The translations under genes were made by a program, and so were the position numbers. This document shows positions 54,437 to 62,110 of a stretch of 64,000 nucleotides of DNA, in pieces. The notes under the pieces were generated by a model. That model saw nothing but the letters and a program-made list of their open reading frames with translations, was not told the DNA's origin and searched no databases. Within the stretch, counting starts at the first letter, position 1; each line of letters starts with the position of its first letter. Source of the stretch: Sabulicella glaciei (lineage in GTDB: Bacteria; Pseudomonadota; Alphaproteobacteria; Acetobacterales; Acetobacteraceae). The stretch is from assembly GCF_026183895.1 (NCBI RefSeq), contig NZ_JAPFQI010000007.1:1-64000 (forward strand), given 5' to 3'.

Positions 54437-55426
54437 CTATTGCAGACGGAATTGCACGCTGGTGCGCGCGGTGCTCGGGATCGGCAAGCCGTCGCGCGTC
54501 GCCGGCCGGAAGCGCCAGGCCAGGGCGCCGCGCTGCGCCGCCTCGTCCAGGATGCGCGAGCCGGAGGATTGCGTGACCCGCACCCCCGCGACGCGGCCAT
54601 CCGTGCCGACCGAAAGCTCCAGCGCGACGGTGCCCGTCTCGTTCCGGAAGCGGGCCGCCTCGGGATAGGGGATCTCGCGGTTGCGGAAATTCGGGTCGAG
54701 GCCCGGCGGCACCAGCACGCCGGCGGCGCGGTTGAGCCCGGCGGTGGGGCTCATCACGGGCGGGAAGGCGGGCGGCGACGGGCTGGCCTGCTGCTGCGGC
54801 TGGGGCTGCGACGGGGGCTGGGCCTGCTGCGCCGGGGCCGGGCGCGGCGACGGGCGGGCGGGTGGAGGCGGGGGTGGCGGCGCAGGCGGCGGAAGGGGCA
54901 ATTCCTCGGCCGGTTCCGGCTCGGGCGCCGCTTCCGGCGCGGGCTCCGCGGGGGGTTCGGGCGGCGGGGCCAGGGCGAGGTCGGTGGGCAGGGGCGGCAT
55001 CGTCGCCTCGGGCAAGGCGAGCGGCGGCACCTCGGCGAGGCTTGGCGCGGGGGCGGCTGGCGGCGGGGGCGGCATGGCCGCCATGGGGGGCGGCGCGCTG
55101 GAAGCGGGCGGCGCGGGCGGGGGTGGGGGAGAAGCGGCGACGGGCGGGCTGGGCGGCGGGGGCGGCGCCGGGGTGGCCGGTTCCGGCGCGGGGGGTGGCG
55201 CGACCGGCTCCGGTGCGGCCTCGGGCGCGGGGGCGCCCTCCTCCGTCACCTCGTCCCAGACCATCTGCACCCCCTGTTCCTCGGCGGGGGGCGGCAAGGT
55301 GGGGCGGATCAGCAGCAGGGCGGCGGCCAGCGCCACGCCGTGCAGCGCCAGCGAGACGGGGATGGCGATGGGCAGGCGGGGCGGCGCCGGCGGCGCATTT
55401 CCCCAGCGCGGCCCCTCGGGCGTCAC
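54437..55426 (-). CDS. TonB family energy transducer with very long Pro/Ala linker
   Basis: The 329-residue protein has one N-terminal membrane helix (LPIAIPVSLALHGVALAAALLLI), a Pro/Ala/Glu linker of roughly 170 residues (from about 45 to 215), and the C-terminal TonB domain: IPYPEAARFRNETGTVALELSVGTDGRVAGVRVTQSSGSRILDEAA (in parts) and WRFRPATRDG. It should carry proton-motive energy to outer-membrane receptors. ExbB and ExbD are not in the window. The GTG start overlaps the CDF stop (GTGA), so the two are coupled. Confidence 0.9.
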   Translation of the reverse strand: MTPEGPRWGNAPPAPPRLPIAIPVSLALHGVALAAALLLIRPTLPPPAEEQGVQMVWDEVTEEGAPAPEAAPEPVAPPPAPEPATPAPPPPPSPPVAASPPPPPAPPASSAPPPMAAMPPPPPAAPAPSLAEVPPLALPEATMPPLPTDLALAPPPEPPAEPAPEAAPEPEPAEELPLPPPAPPPPPPPARPSPRPAPAQQAQPPSQPQPQQQASPSPPAFPPVMSPTAGLNRAAGVLVPPGLDPNFRNREIPYPEAARFRNETGTVALELSVGTDGRVAGVRVTQSSGSRILDEAAQRGALAWRFRPATRDGLPIPSTARTSVQFRLQ

Positions 55427-56310
55427 AGCACCACCACCCCGCTGTGCTTGGCCTTGCCCTCGGGCTCGACATGGATGGTGATGACGGCCTCGCCCAATTC
55501 GGCCTTCAGCGCCGCCTCCACCCGATCGGTGATCACGTGCGCCTCGTCCACCGTCATGGTGCCGGGGACGACGAGGTGGAACTCGATGAAGGCGAGGCGC
55601 CCCGCCTGGCGGGAGCGGATGTCGTGCGCCTCGATCGCGCCTTCCGCCGCCTGCCCGACGATGGCGCGGATGCGGGCGAGGGATTCGGGCGCCACCGCCT
55701 CGTCCATCAGCCCGCCGACGGATTCGCGTACGAGGCCCGCGCCGCTGGCCAGGATGTTCAGCGCGGTGAGGCCGGCCAGCAGCGGGTCGAGCCACCACAG
55801 TCCGGTCGCCGCCGCCAGCCCGATTCCCGCCAGCACGCCGACCGAGGTGACGACGTCGGACAGGAGGTGCCGGGCATCGGCCTTGAGCGCGGGGGAGCGC
55901 AGCGCGGCGGAGCGGCGGAACAGGTGGCGGCACCAGAGGGCGTTGATGGCGGTCGCCGCGAGCGCCACGGCTGCGGCGGGCCAGGTCAGGTCGGGAATGC
56001 GGGGCGACGAGAAGGAGGACCACACTTCCACGAGAATGACGAAGGCCGCGGCGAGGATCAGCGCGCCTTCCAGAACGGCGGAGAAATATTCCGCCTTGTG
56101 ATGGCCGTAGGGATGGTTGGCGTCGGCCGGCAGGGCGGCGTAGCGCACCGCCGCCAGGGCCGCGAGGGCGGCGGCCACGTTCACCACGCTTTCCAGCGCG
56201 TCGGCGAAGAGGGCGACGCTGCCGGTGAGCCACCATGCCACGGCCTTCAGCGCCAGCACGGCGATGGCCACGGCGACGCTGCCCCAGGCGGTGTTGACGG
56301 CTCGGCTCAC
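55423..56310 (-). CDS. Cation diffusion facilitator (CDF) family transporter
   Basis: The 295-residue protein has six helices and a cytoplasmic C-terminal metal domain. Metal-site residues appear in ALFADALESVVNV (helix 2 Asp), HPYGHHKAEYFSAV (His loop) and DARHLLSDVVTSVGV (helix 5 His-x3-Asp). The C-terminal domain contains IRSRQAGRLAFIEFHLVVPGTMTVDEAHVITDRVE (in parts) and ends in VITIHVEPEGKAKHSG. It exports divalent cations (zinc, cobalt or iron) in exchange for protons. GTG is the start. It overlaps the downstream tonB gene, so it forms a CDF-tonB-adenosyltransferase transcription unit. Confidence 0.92.
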   Translation of the reverse strand: MSRAVNTAWGSVAVAIAVLALKAVAWWLTGSVALFADALESVVNVAAALAALAAVRYAALPADANHPYGHHKAEYFSAVLEGALILAAAFVILVEVWSSFSSPRIPDLTWPAAAVALAATAINALWCRHLFRRSAALRSPALKADARHLLSDVVTSVGVLAGIGLAAATGLWWLDPLLAGLTALNILASGAGLVRESVGGLMDEAVAPESLARIRAIVGQAAEGAIEAHDIRSRQAGRLAFIEFHLVVPGTMTVDEAHVITDRVEAALKAELGEAVITIHVEPEGKAKHSGVVVL

Positions 56311-56355
56311 TCGGGAATCCCGTTGCGGTTCGGGGGACCCTCCTAGCGCGGATAA

Positions 56356-56380
56356 CGCCCCCGGCGAAATGCCGGGGGCG
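56356..56380 (-). terminator. Terminator after metH
   Basis: CGCCCCCGGC (56356-56365) and GCCGGGGGCG (56371-56380) form a perfect 10-base stem with a GAAAT loop, 9 bases past the metH stop on the minus strand. A short TTA follows on that strand. It separates metH from the CDF unit. Confidence 0.8.
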
Positions 56381-56389
56381 CGGACCCGA

Positions 56390-59300
56390 TCAGACGGAGA
56401 AGTACTTGGCGCGCGGGTGATGGAGCACGATGGCGCTGGTGCTCTGCTCCGGATGGAGCTGCCACTCGTCGGACAGGTCCACGCCGATGCGCTCGGCGCC
56501 CAGCAGCTTCAGCAGCGGCGCCTGGTCCTCCAGCCGCGGGCAGGCGGGGTAGCCGAAGGAGTAGCGGCCGCCGCGATAGCCCTGGGAAAGCATCTTCTCG
56601 ATGTCGCGCTCGTCCTCGGCCGCGAAGCCGAGCTCGGCGCGGATGCGCTTGTGGACGTATTCCGCCAGCGCCTCCGCCATCTCGACGCCGAGGCCGTGCA
56701 GGTAGAGGTAGTCCTGGTAGCGGTTCTCCTCGAACCACTGCCGCGCCACCTCGCTGGCGCGCTGGCCCATGGTGACGACCTGCAGGCCGATCACGTCGCG
56801 CTCGCCGTCCTCCACGTCGCGCACGAAGTCGGCGATGCACTCGCCATCCTCCTTGGGCTGGCGCGGCAGGGTGAAGCGGGCGGCCTCGGTGACGCCGTCC
56901 TCCTCGAACAGGATCAGGTCATTGCCCTGGCCGGCGCATTTCCAGTAGCCGTAGATGGCCTGTGGCTTCAGGATCTTCTCCTGCTCCGCGATCGTCAGCA
57001 TGCGCTTCAGCACCGGGCGGAGTTCCTGCTTCGCCCAGCCCAGGAAATCCTCGAGCGAGCGCCCGGCTTTCCGGAAGCCCCACTGGAACTGGTAGAGCGA
57101 GCGCTCGTTCACGAAGGGCACCAGCGCCTTCGGGTCGGCCTCCATCACCCGCGCGCCCCAGAAGGGCGGCTTCGGCACGGCGAGGCCGGCGGTCTGCGCG
57201 CGGCGGCGCCCCTGGGCGTAGTTCACGTCCACCGGCGCGAAGCCGCGCGGGTCCGCCTGGCCCAGCACGCGCTTCTCGTTGCGCGCCTTGCCGCCGCGCT
57301 TGGCCTGCAGCGCCGCGAGGTAGTCGTCGAAGCCGTTGCCCACCACCTTGTCCATCAGGTGCAGCCCGTCGAAGGCATCGCGCGCATAGGCGACGCGGCC
57401 GCAGGCATAGGCCCGGACGCAGTCATCCTCGACGTAGTTGCGCGTCAGCGCCGCGCCGCCGAGCAGCACCGGGATCTCGATGCCCTGGCGGCTCATCTCC
57501 TCCAGGTTCTCGCGCATCACGACCGTGGACTTCACGAGGAGGCCGGACATGCCGATGGCGTGCGCCTTGTGTTCCTTGGCCGCCGTGACGATGTCGGCCA
57601 GCGGCACCTTGATGCCCAGGTTCACGACCTTGTAGCCGTTGTTGGTGAGGATGATGTCCACGAGGTTCTTGCCGATGTCGTGGACGTCGCCCTTCACCGT
57701 GCCGAGCACGATGATGCCCTTCTCCTGCCCCTCGACCCGCTCCATGTGCGGCTCCAGATAGGCGACGGCGGATTTCATCGTCTCGGCGGATTGCAGCACG
57801 AAGGGAAGCTGCATCTTGCCGGCGCCGAACAGCTCGCCGACGACCTTCATCCCGTCCAGAAGGATGTCGTTGATGATGGCGAGCGGGGTGATGCCCTTGG
57901 CCAGCGCGTCGGCCAGCTCGTCGTCGAGGCCCTTGCGGTCGCCATCCACGATGCGGTCCTTGAGGCGGCCTTCCACCGTCTCGGCCTTCTTCTTGGCGGC
58001 GGCGTCGGCGGCCTTCCGGCCGGCGAACATCTCCAGCACCTTCTGGAGCGGGTCGTAATCCTCGCGGCGACGGTCGAATATCAGGTCTTCCATCACCTGC
58101 ACCTCCTCTGCCGGGATGGCATGGAGGGGCTTGATCTTGCTGACATGGACGATGGCGCCCGTCATGCCGGCCTTCACCGCGTGGTCGAGGAAGACGCTGT
58201 TCAAGACGTGGCGCGCGGCCGGGTTGAGCCCGAAGGAGATGTTGCTCAGGCCGAGGATGATCTGGATGTCCGGGAACTTCTCCCGGATCATGCGGATGCC
58301 TTCCAGCGTCCACTGGCCGAGCTTGCGGTCGTCCTCGTTGCCGGTGGCGACCGTGAAGGTCAGCGGGTCGATCAGCAGGTCGCTTTGCGGCAGGCCGTGC
58401 TTGTTGCAGGCGAAGTCCACCAGCCGCTCGGCGATGCGGAGCTTGTCCTCGGCGGTCTTGGCCATGCCCACCTCGTCGATGGTGAGCGCGATGACGCCGG
58501 CGCCGAACTTCCTGGCGAGGATCATGCGGTCGCGTGCCGCGTCCTCGCCATCCTCGAAGTTGATCGAGTTGATGATGGGCTTGCCGCCATGGCGCTTCAG
58601 CGCCGCCTCGATCACCGGCGTCTCGGTCGAGTCGATCACCAGCGGCGCGTTCACGCTGGCGGTGAAGCGGGTGATGACCTCGTTCATCTCGGCCATCTCG
58701 TCGCGGCCCACGAAGGCGGTGCAGATGTCGAGGGAGTTGGAGCCCTCGCCCACCTGCTCGCGCCCGATGGCGAGGCAGCCATCCCAGTCATGCGCCGCCT
58801 GGCGCTCGCGCCACGCCTTGGAGCCGTTGGCGTTGCAGCGCTCGCCGATGGAGAAGTAGCTGTTCTCCTGCCGCAGGCTCACCGCCGAATACAGGCTGGC
58901 GACGGAGGGCACCCAGTGATGGGTGCGCTTCGCCGGCGCGGGGCGGCGCGCCTCGCCCGCGCGCTTGCGCAGCATGGCGTCCAGCGCCGCGATGTGCGGG
59001 GTGGAGGTGCCGCAGCAGCCGCCGATCAGGTTGAACCCGTCCTCGGCGACGAAGCGCTCCATCCAGGTGGCCATCTCCTCCGGCGCCAGCGGGTAGTGGG
59101 TCTTGCCGTCCACCAGTTCCGGCAGGCCGGCATTGGGCTGGACGGAAAGCAGGCCGGGCCAGTTGCGCGACAGCCAGCGGATGTGTTCCGCCATCTCCTG
59201 CGGGCCGGTGGCGCAGTTCAGCCCGATCAGCGGCACGTCCAGCGCATGGACCACGGCGGCGGCAGCGGCGATGTCGGGGCCGACCAGCAGCGTGCCGGTG

Positions 59301-59884
59301 GTTTCCACCGTCACCTGCACGAAGATGGGCAGGTCGCGCTTCGCCTCGGCGCGGGCGCGCTTCGCGGCGTTCACCGCAGCCTTGATGTAGAGCGTGTCCT
59401 GGTTGGTCTCGGTCAGCAGCGCGTCGGCGCCGCCGGCGATGAGGCCGCGGCACTGGATCGTCAGCGCCTCCTCCAGATCGTCGTAGGCGATGTGGCCGAG
59501 GCTCGGCAGCTTGGTGCCGGGGCCGATGTCGCCCACCACCCAGCGATGGCGCCCGTCGGCGAAGGCCTCCGCGGCCTCGCGCGCGATCTCCACCGCCGCC
59601 TTGTTCAGCTCGAAGGCGCGCGCCTCCAGGCCGAACTCGCCCAGCGTGACGGGGGAGCCGCCGAAGGTGTTGGTGAGCACCATGTCGGCGCCCGCCTCGT
59701 AGTAGGAGTGGTGGATCTCCCGCACGATGTCGGGGCGGGACAGGCACAGGATGTCGGTGCAGTTCTCCTGGCCCCAGTAATCCTTCTCGATGTCCAGGGT
59801 CATCTGCTGGACGCGCGCGCCCATGCCGCCGTCGCACAGGAGGACGCGGTCGCGAAGGGCTTCGAGGAGGTGCGGTCGGGACAT
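56390..59884 (-). CDS. metH: Cobalamin-dependent methionine synthase
   Basis: The 1164-residue enzyme transfers a methyl group from methyltetrahydrofolate to homocysteine through cobalamin. The homocysteine domain carries zinc ligands Cys224 (GLNCATG) and Cys290/Cys291 (GGCCGTST). The pterin domain runs from about 350 (FSIGERCNANGSKAW) past NSINFEDGEDAA to 640. The cap/B12 module includes VLGTVKGDVHDIGKNLV with the cobalt-coordinating His735 and SGLLVKSTVVM. A full AdoMet reactivation domain ends the chain (WKCAGQGNDLILF ... DLSDEWQLHPEQSTSAIVLHHPRAKYFSV in parts). All four modules are present, so it is not a split MetH. It lies 14 bases downstream of the ArsR-methyltransferase gene and should be regulated with it. 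Confidence 0.97.
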   Translation of the reverse strand: MSRPHLLEALRDRVLLCDGGMGARVQQMTLDIEKDYWGQENCTDILCLSRPDIVREIHHSYYEAGADMVLTNTFGGSPVTLGEFGLEARAFELNKAAVEIAREAAEAFADGRHRWVVGDIGPGTKLPSLGHIAYDDLEEALTIQCRGLIAGGADALLTETNQDTLYIKAAVNAAKRARAEAKRDLPIFVQVTVETTGTLLVGPDIAAAAAVVHALDVPLIGLNCATGPQEMAEHIRWLSRNWPGLLSVQPNAGLPELVDGKTHYPLAPEEMATWMERFVAEDGFNLIGGCCGTSTPHIAALDAMLRKRAGEARRPAPAKRTHHWVPSVASLYSAVSLRQENSYFSIGERCNANGSKAWRERQAAHDWDGCLAIGREQVGEGSNSLDICTAFVGRDEMAEMNEVITRFTASVNAPLVIDSTETPVIEAALKRHGGKPIINSINFEDGEDAARDRMILARKFGAGVIALTIDEVGMAKTAEDKLRIAERLVDFACNKHGLPQSDLLIDPLTFTVATGNEDDRKLGQWTLEGIRMIREKFPDIQIILGLSNISFGLNPAARHVLNSVFLDHAVKAGMTGAIVHVSKIKPLHAIPAEEVQVMEDLIFDRRREDYDPLQKVLEMFAGRKAADAAAKKKAETVEGRLKDRIVDGDRKGLDDELADALAKGITPLAIINDILLDGMKVVGELFGAGKMQLPFVLQSAETMKSAVAYLEPHMERVEGQEKGIIVLGTVKGDVHDIGKNLVDIILTNNGYKVVNLGIKVPLADIVTAAKEHKAHAIGMSGLLVKSTVVMRENLEEMSRQGIEIPVLLGGAALTRNYVEDDCVRAYACGRVAYARDAFDGLHLMDKVVGNGFDDYLAALQAKRGGKARNEKRVLGQADPRGFAPVDVNYAQGRRRAQTAGLAVPKPPFWGARVMEADPKALVPFVNERSLYQFQWGFRKAGRSLEDFLGWAKQELRPVLKRMLTIAEQEKILKPQAIYGYWKCAGQGNDLILFEEDGVTEAARFTLPRQPKEDGECIADFVRDVEDGERDVIGLQVVTMGQRASEVARQWFEENRYQDYLYLHGLGVEMAEALAEYVHKRIRAELGFAAEDERDIEKMLSQGYRGGRYSFGYPACPRLEDQAPLLKLLGAERIGVDLSDEWQLHPEQSTSAIVLHHPRAKYFSV

Positions 59885-59898
59885 GGGCGTTCCGTGTG

Positions 59899-60831
59899 TC
59901 AGGCGGCGTTGAAGGCAGGCAGGCGTTCGGCCGCCCAGAGGCGGACGGCGAGCGGGCCGGGAATGTCGCGGGTGGAGGACAGGGCGCAGCGCGCGGCGCC
60001 GAGCCAGCCGGCCAGCTCCGCGTCGTCGAAGCCGGGCCAGCGATGGGCGAAGCGGGACAGGAGATCGGCGCGGCCATGCGCGGCGAGGTCGGCCACGAGC
60101 AGCACGCCGCCGGGCTTGAGGACGCGCGCCGCCTCGGCCAGGGCGGCGGCCGGGTCCTCGGCATAGTGGAGCACCATCTGCAGCGTCACCGCGTCCTGCG
60201 AGGCATCGGCGATGGGCAGGCGGTACATGTCGGCCTGGCGGACGAAGGTGCGGTCGGCGAGGCCGCGCTCGGACAGGCGGGCGCGGGCGAGGGCCAGCAT
60301 GTCGCGGCTGGCGTCGAGGCCGAGGGCGTGGCCGGCGCGCGGTGCGGCGAGCTCGAGGAGGCGGCCCGTGCCGGTGCCGATGTCGAGCAGCGTGCCGATG
60401 CGCGGTGGCAGGGCGTCGAGCATCGCCGTTTCCAGCGCCTCGGCGTCCAGGCCGAGGGCGCGCATCTCGTCCCACTCCATCCCCTCGCGCTGGAAGGAGT
60501 CGCTGGCGGCGCGGGCGCGCTCGGCCGCGATGCGGGCGGCCTGGCGGCGGTCGCTTTGCAGCAGCGGGTCGTCCTCCGGCAGGCGGGCGAGGACGAGGCG
60601 CGCCACCTCCGCCCCGGCGGGGAGCTGGAAATAAACGTTGGCGCCCTCGGGAATCCGTTGCAGAAGCCCGGCCTCGGCCAGCAGCTTCAGGTGCCGGGAC
60701 AGGCGCGGCTGGGACTGGCCGAGGATCTGGCACATCTCCGACACGCAAAAGGCGCCGCGGGCGCACAGGGCGAGCAGGCGCAGCCGCGTGGGTTCGGCGG
60801 CGGCGCGGAGTTGGGAGAGCAGCTCGTCCAT
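59899..60831 (-). CDS. ArsR-type regulator fused to a SAM-dependent methyltransferase
   Basis: The 310-residue protein has an N-terminal ArsR winged helix (LRAAAEPTRLRLLALCARGAFCVSEMCQIL, GQSQPRLSRHLKLLAEAGLLQR; res 1-75) joined to a class I methyltransferase domain (LLDIGTGTGRLLELAAPRAGHALGLDASRDML, res 146-177; then VTLQMVLHYAEDPAAALAEAARVLKPGG). The fusion is the SahR-like form that in many alphaproteobacteria precedes metF/metH; the bound ligand is thought to be SAM or SAH. metF is not seen here. It is transcribed with metH, 14 bases apart, and a palindrome lies just upstream of its start, suggesting autoregulation. Confidence 0.88.
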   Translation of the reverse strand: MDELLSQLRAAAEPTRLRLLALCARGAFCVSEMCQILGQSQPRLSRHLKLLAEAGLLQRIPEGANVYFQLPAGAEVARLVLARLPEDDPLLQSDRRQAARIAAERARAASDSFQREGMEWDEMRALGLDAEALETAMLDALPPRIGTLLDIGTGTGRLLELAAPRAGHALGLDASRDMLALARARLSERGLADRTFVRQADMYRLPIADASQDAVTLQMVLHYAEDPAAALAEAARVLKPGGVLLVADLAAHGRADLLSRFAHRWPGFDDAELAGWLGAARCALSSTRDIPGPLAVRLWAAERLPAFNAA

Positions 60832-60843
60832 GCGCCCTCATCG

Positions 60844-60861
60844 CATAAACATATCCTTATG
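60844..60861. promoter_or_regulatory. Palindromic operator candidate for the ArsR-methyltransferase regulator
   Basis: CATAAACATATCCTTATG is an 18-base imperfect palindrome with CATAA and TTATG arms and a central ATAT, matching at 14 of 18 positions. It begins 13 bases upstream of the regulator ATG, in the 77-base divergent intergenic region, and stands out as AT-rich. It resembles ArsR-type/SahR operators as I recall them. Confidence 0.6.
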
Positions 60862-60908
60862 TCCAGCATCGGATTGGCCCTGGCGGCCATATCCGGTAAG
60901 GTGGCGCG

Positions 60909-61238
60909 ATGGCCTGGACCCTGGATGCCCGCATCCCCGTTTCCTTCGGCGCCCCGCCCCCGGGGCGCGCCTGGGCCTGGATCGGCGAAGCCCCCCTGCC
61001 CGGCGCGGTCGCGGTGATGGCGCTGGCCCTGGAGGAGGAGCGTCACGCGGCGGGCTGCGCTTGCTGCGGCGGCCGGAGCGCCGCAGCCGAAGCGCTGGAC
61101 CGGCTGTTTCAGGACCGGGTGCGCGGCCGCTGCCCGTGGTTCGACGCGGTGGCCGTTTCGCCGGACGCGGCCGAGGCGGTGCGCGAGGCGCTGCGCGGGG
61201 ATGCGCTGGCCGCCGCCCGTTTCAGGGAGGCCGCGTGA
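60909..61238 (+). CDS. Uncharacterised 109-residue protein with a CACC motif
   Basis: The protein reads MAWTLDARIPVSFGAPPPGRAWAWIGEAPLP, then a helical EEERHAAGCACCGGRSAAAEALDRLFQDR, and a C-terminal strand-helix (WFDAVAVSPDAAEAVREAL). The Cys-x-Cys-Cys cluster could bind metal. A similar pattern may occur next to CobW-type GTPases in related genomes, but no such gene is in view. The ATG at 60909 is the only good start. Its TGA overlaps the GTG start of the methyltransferase gene downstream (GTGA), so the two proteins are coupled. Confidence 0.6.
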   Translation: MAWTLDARIPVSFGAPPPGRAWAWIGEAPLPGAVAVMALALEEERHAAGCACCGGRSAAAEALDRLFQDRVRGRCPWFDAVAVSPDAAEAVREALRGDALAAARFREAA

Positions 61239-62089
61239 CTCCCGCCGCCGAGCGCCAGGCAAGGCGCGTCGCCCGCTATTATCGCTGGCTGGACGGGATT
61301 TCCTTCTTCAAGGCGCGGCGCGCCGCCGGGGAGGAGGCGCATCCGGTGCACCGCGCCCTGCGCGACCCGGCGGGCGGACCGCCCTCCCCCCTCGTCATCC
61401 ACCGGCTGATGCTGGAGGGGCTGGCCCTGCCGCCGGCGCCGCGCGTGCTCGACGCGGGGTGCGGCTACGGCGCGACCATGCTCGACCTCGCTCCAAGTCT
61501 CGGAGGCGACTGGACCGGGCTGACGCTGAGCCCGGAGCAGCGGCGGCGCGGCAACGCAGCGATCGCGGCGGCGGGGCTGGAGGGGCAGGCACGCATCCTC
61601 CTGCGCTCCTACGACGCGCCGCCGCCCGGGCGATACGACCTGATCTACGGCATCGAGAGCCTGATCCATTCCGCCGACCCGGCGGCGACGATCGGCAACC
61701 TCGCGGCCGCGCTGGAGCCGGGCGGGTTCCTCCTCGTGGTGGACGACATGCCGGTGGCCGCGATGCCGGAGGAGGCGCGGGCGCGGCTGGCGGGGTTCCG
61801 CGCCTTCTGGCGCTGCCCGGTGGCGCCTGGGCGCGACGGGTGGCGCGCGGCGCTGGAAGCGGCGGGATTGGAAGTGGTGGCGGAGCGCGCGCTGAACCCG
61901 CTGCTGCTGGTGCGCGGCATGGCGGAGCTGCGCGGGCGCATCGCCACGCTGCGGCGGCAGCGGCGATTGCTGCGCCTGCTCGGCCTCGGCGTCCGGCTGG
62001 AGGCGGAGATCGGCGGGCTGTGGCTGGAAACGCTGCAGACCGAGGGCTTCGTGGAGTACCGGGTGATGGTGGCGCGGAGGCCGGGTTAG
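61235..62089 (+). CDS. SAM-dependent methyltransferase, UbiE/CFA-like type
   Basis: The 284-residue class I methyltransferase has motif I VLDAGCGYGATMLDLAPSL (res 71-89), a motif II-like GLTLSPEQRRRGNAAI and motif post-I acidic RYDLIYGIESLIHSADP, with the motif III region ALEPGGFLLVVDDMP. The GLTLSPEQ string is seen in cyclopropane fatty acid synthase and sterol/tocopherol methyltransferase relatives, so a lipid or quinone substrate is possible. The N-terminus begins ERQARRVARYYRWLDGISFFKARR, unusual and basic. GGGAGG (61225-61230) precedes the GTG. It is coupled to the CACC protein and converges with the TRAP genes. Confidence 0.83.
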   Translation: MTPAAERQARRVARYYRWLDGISFFKARRAAGEEAHPVHRALRDPAGGPPSPLVIHRLMLEGLALPPAPRVLDAGCGYGATMLDLAPSLGGDWTGLTLSPEQRRRGNAAIAAAGLEGQARILLRSYDAPPPGRYDLIYGIESLIHSADPAATIGNLAAALEPGGFLLVVDDMPVAAMPEEARARLAGFRAFWRCPVAPGRDGWRAALEAAGLEVVAERALNPLLLVRGMAELRGRIATLRRQRRLLRLLGLGVRLEAEIGGLWLETLQTEGFVEYRVMVARRPG

Positions 62090-62110
62090 GCGCCGCCCCC
62101 GCGGGCCGCG

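Noticed and set aside
56225-60166. Very long plus-strand open frame opposite metH
   Set aside because: It mirrors the wobble-position pattern of metH on the other strand, has no domain signature, and is rich in Val/His/Gly/Arg as expected from antisense of a GC-rich gene.
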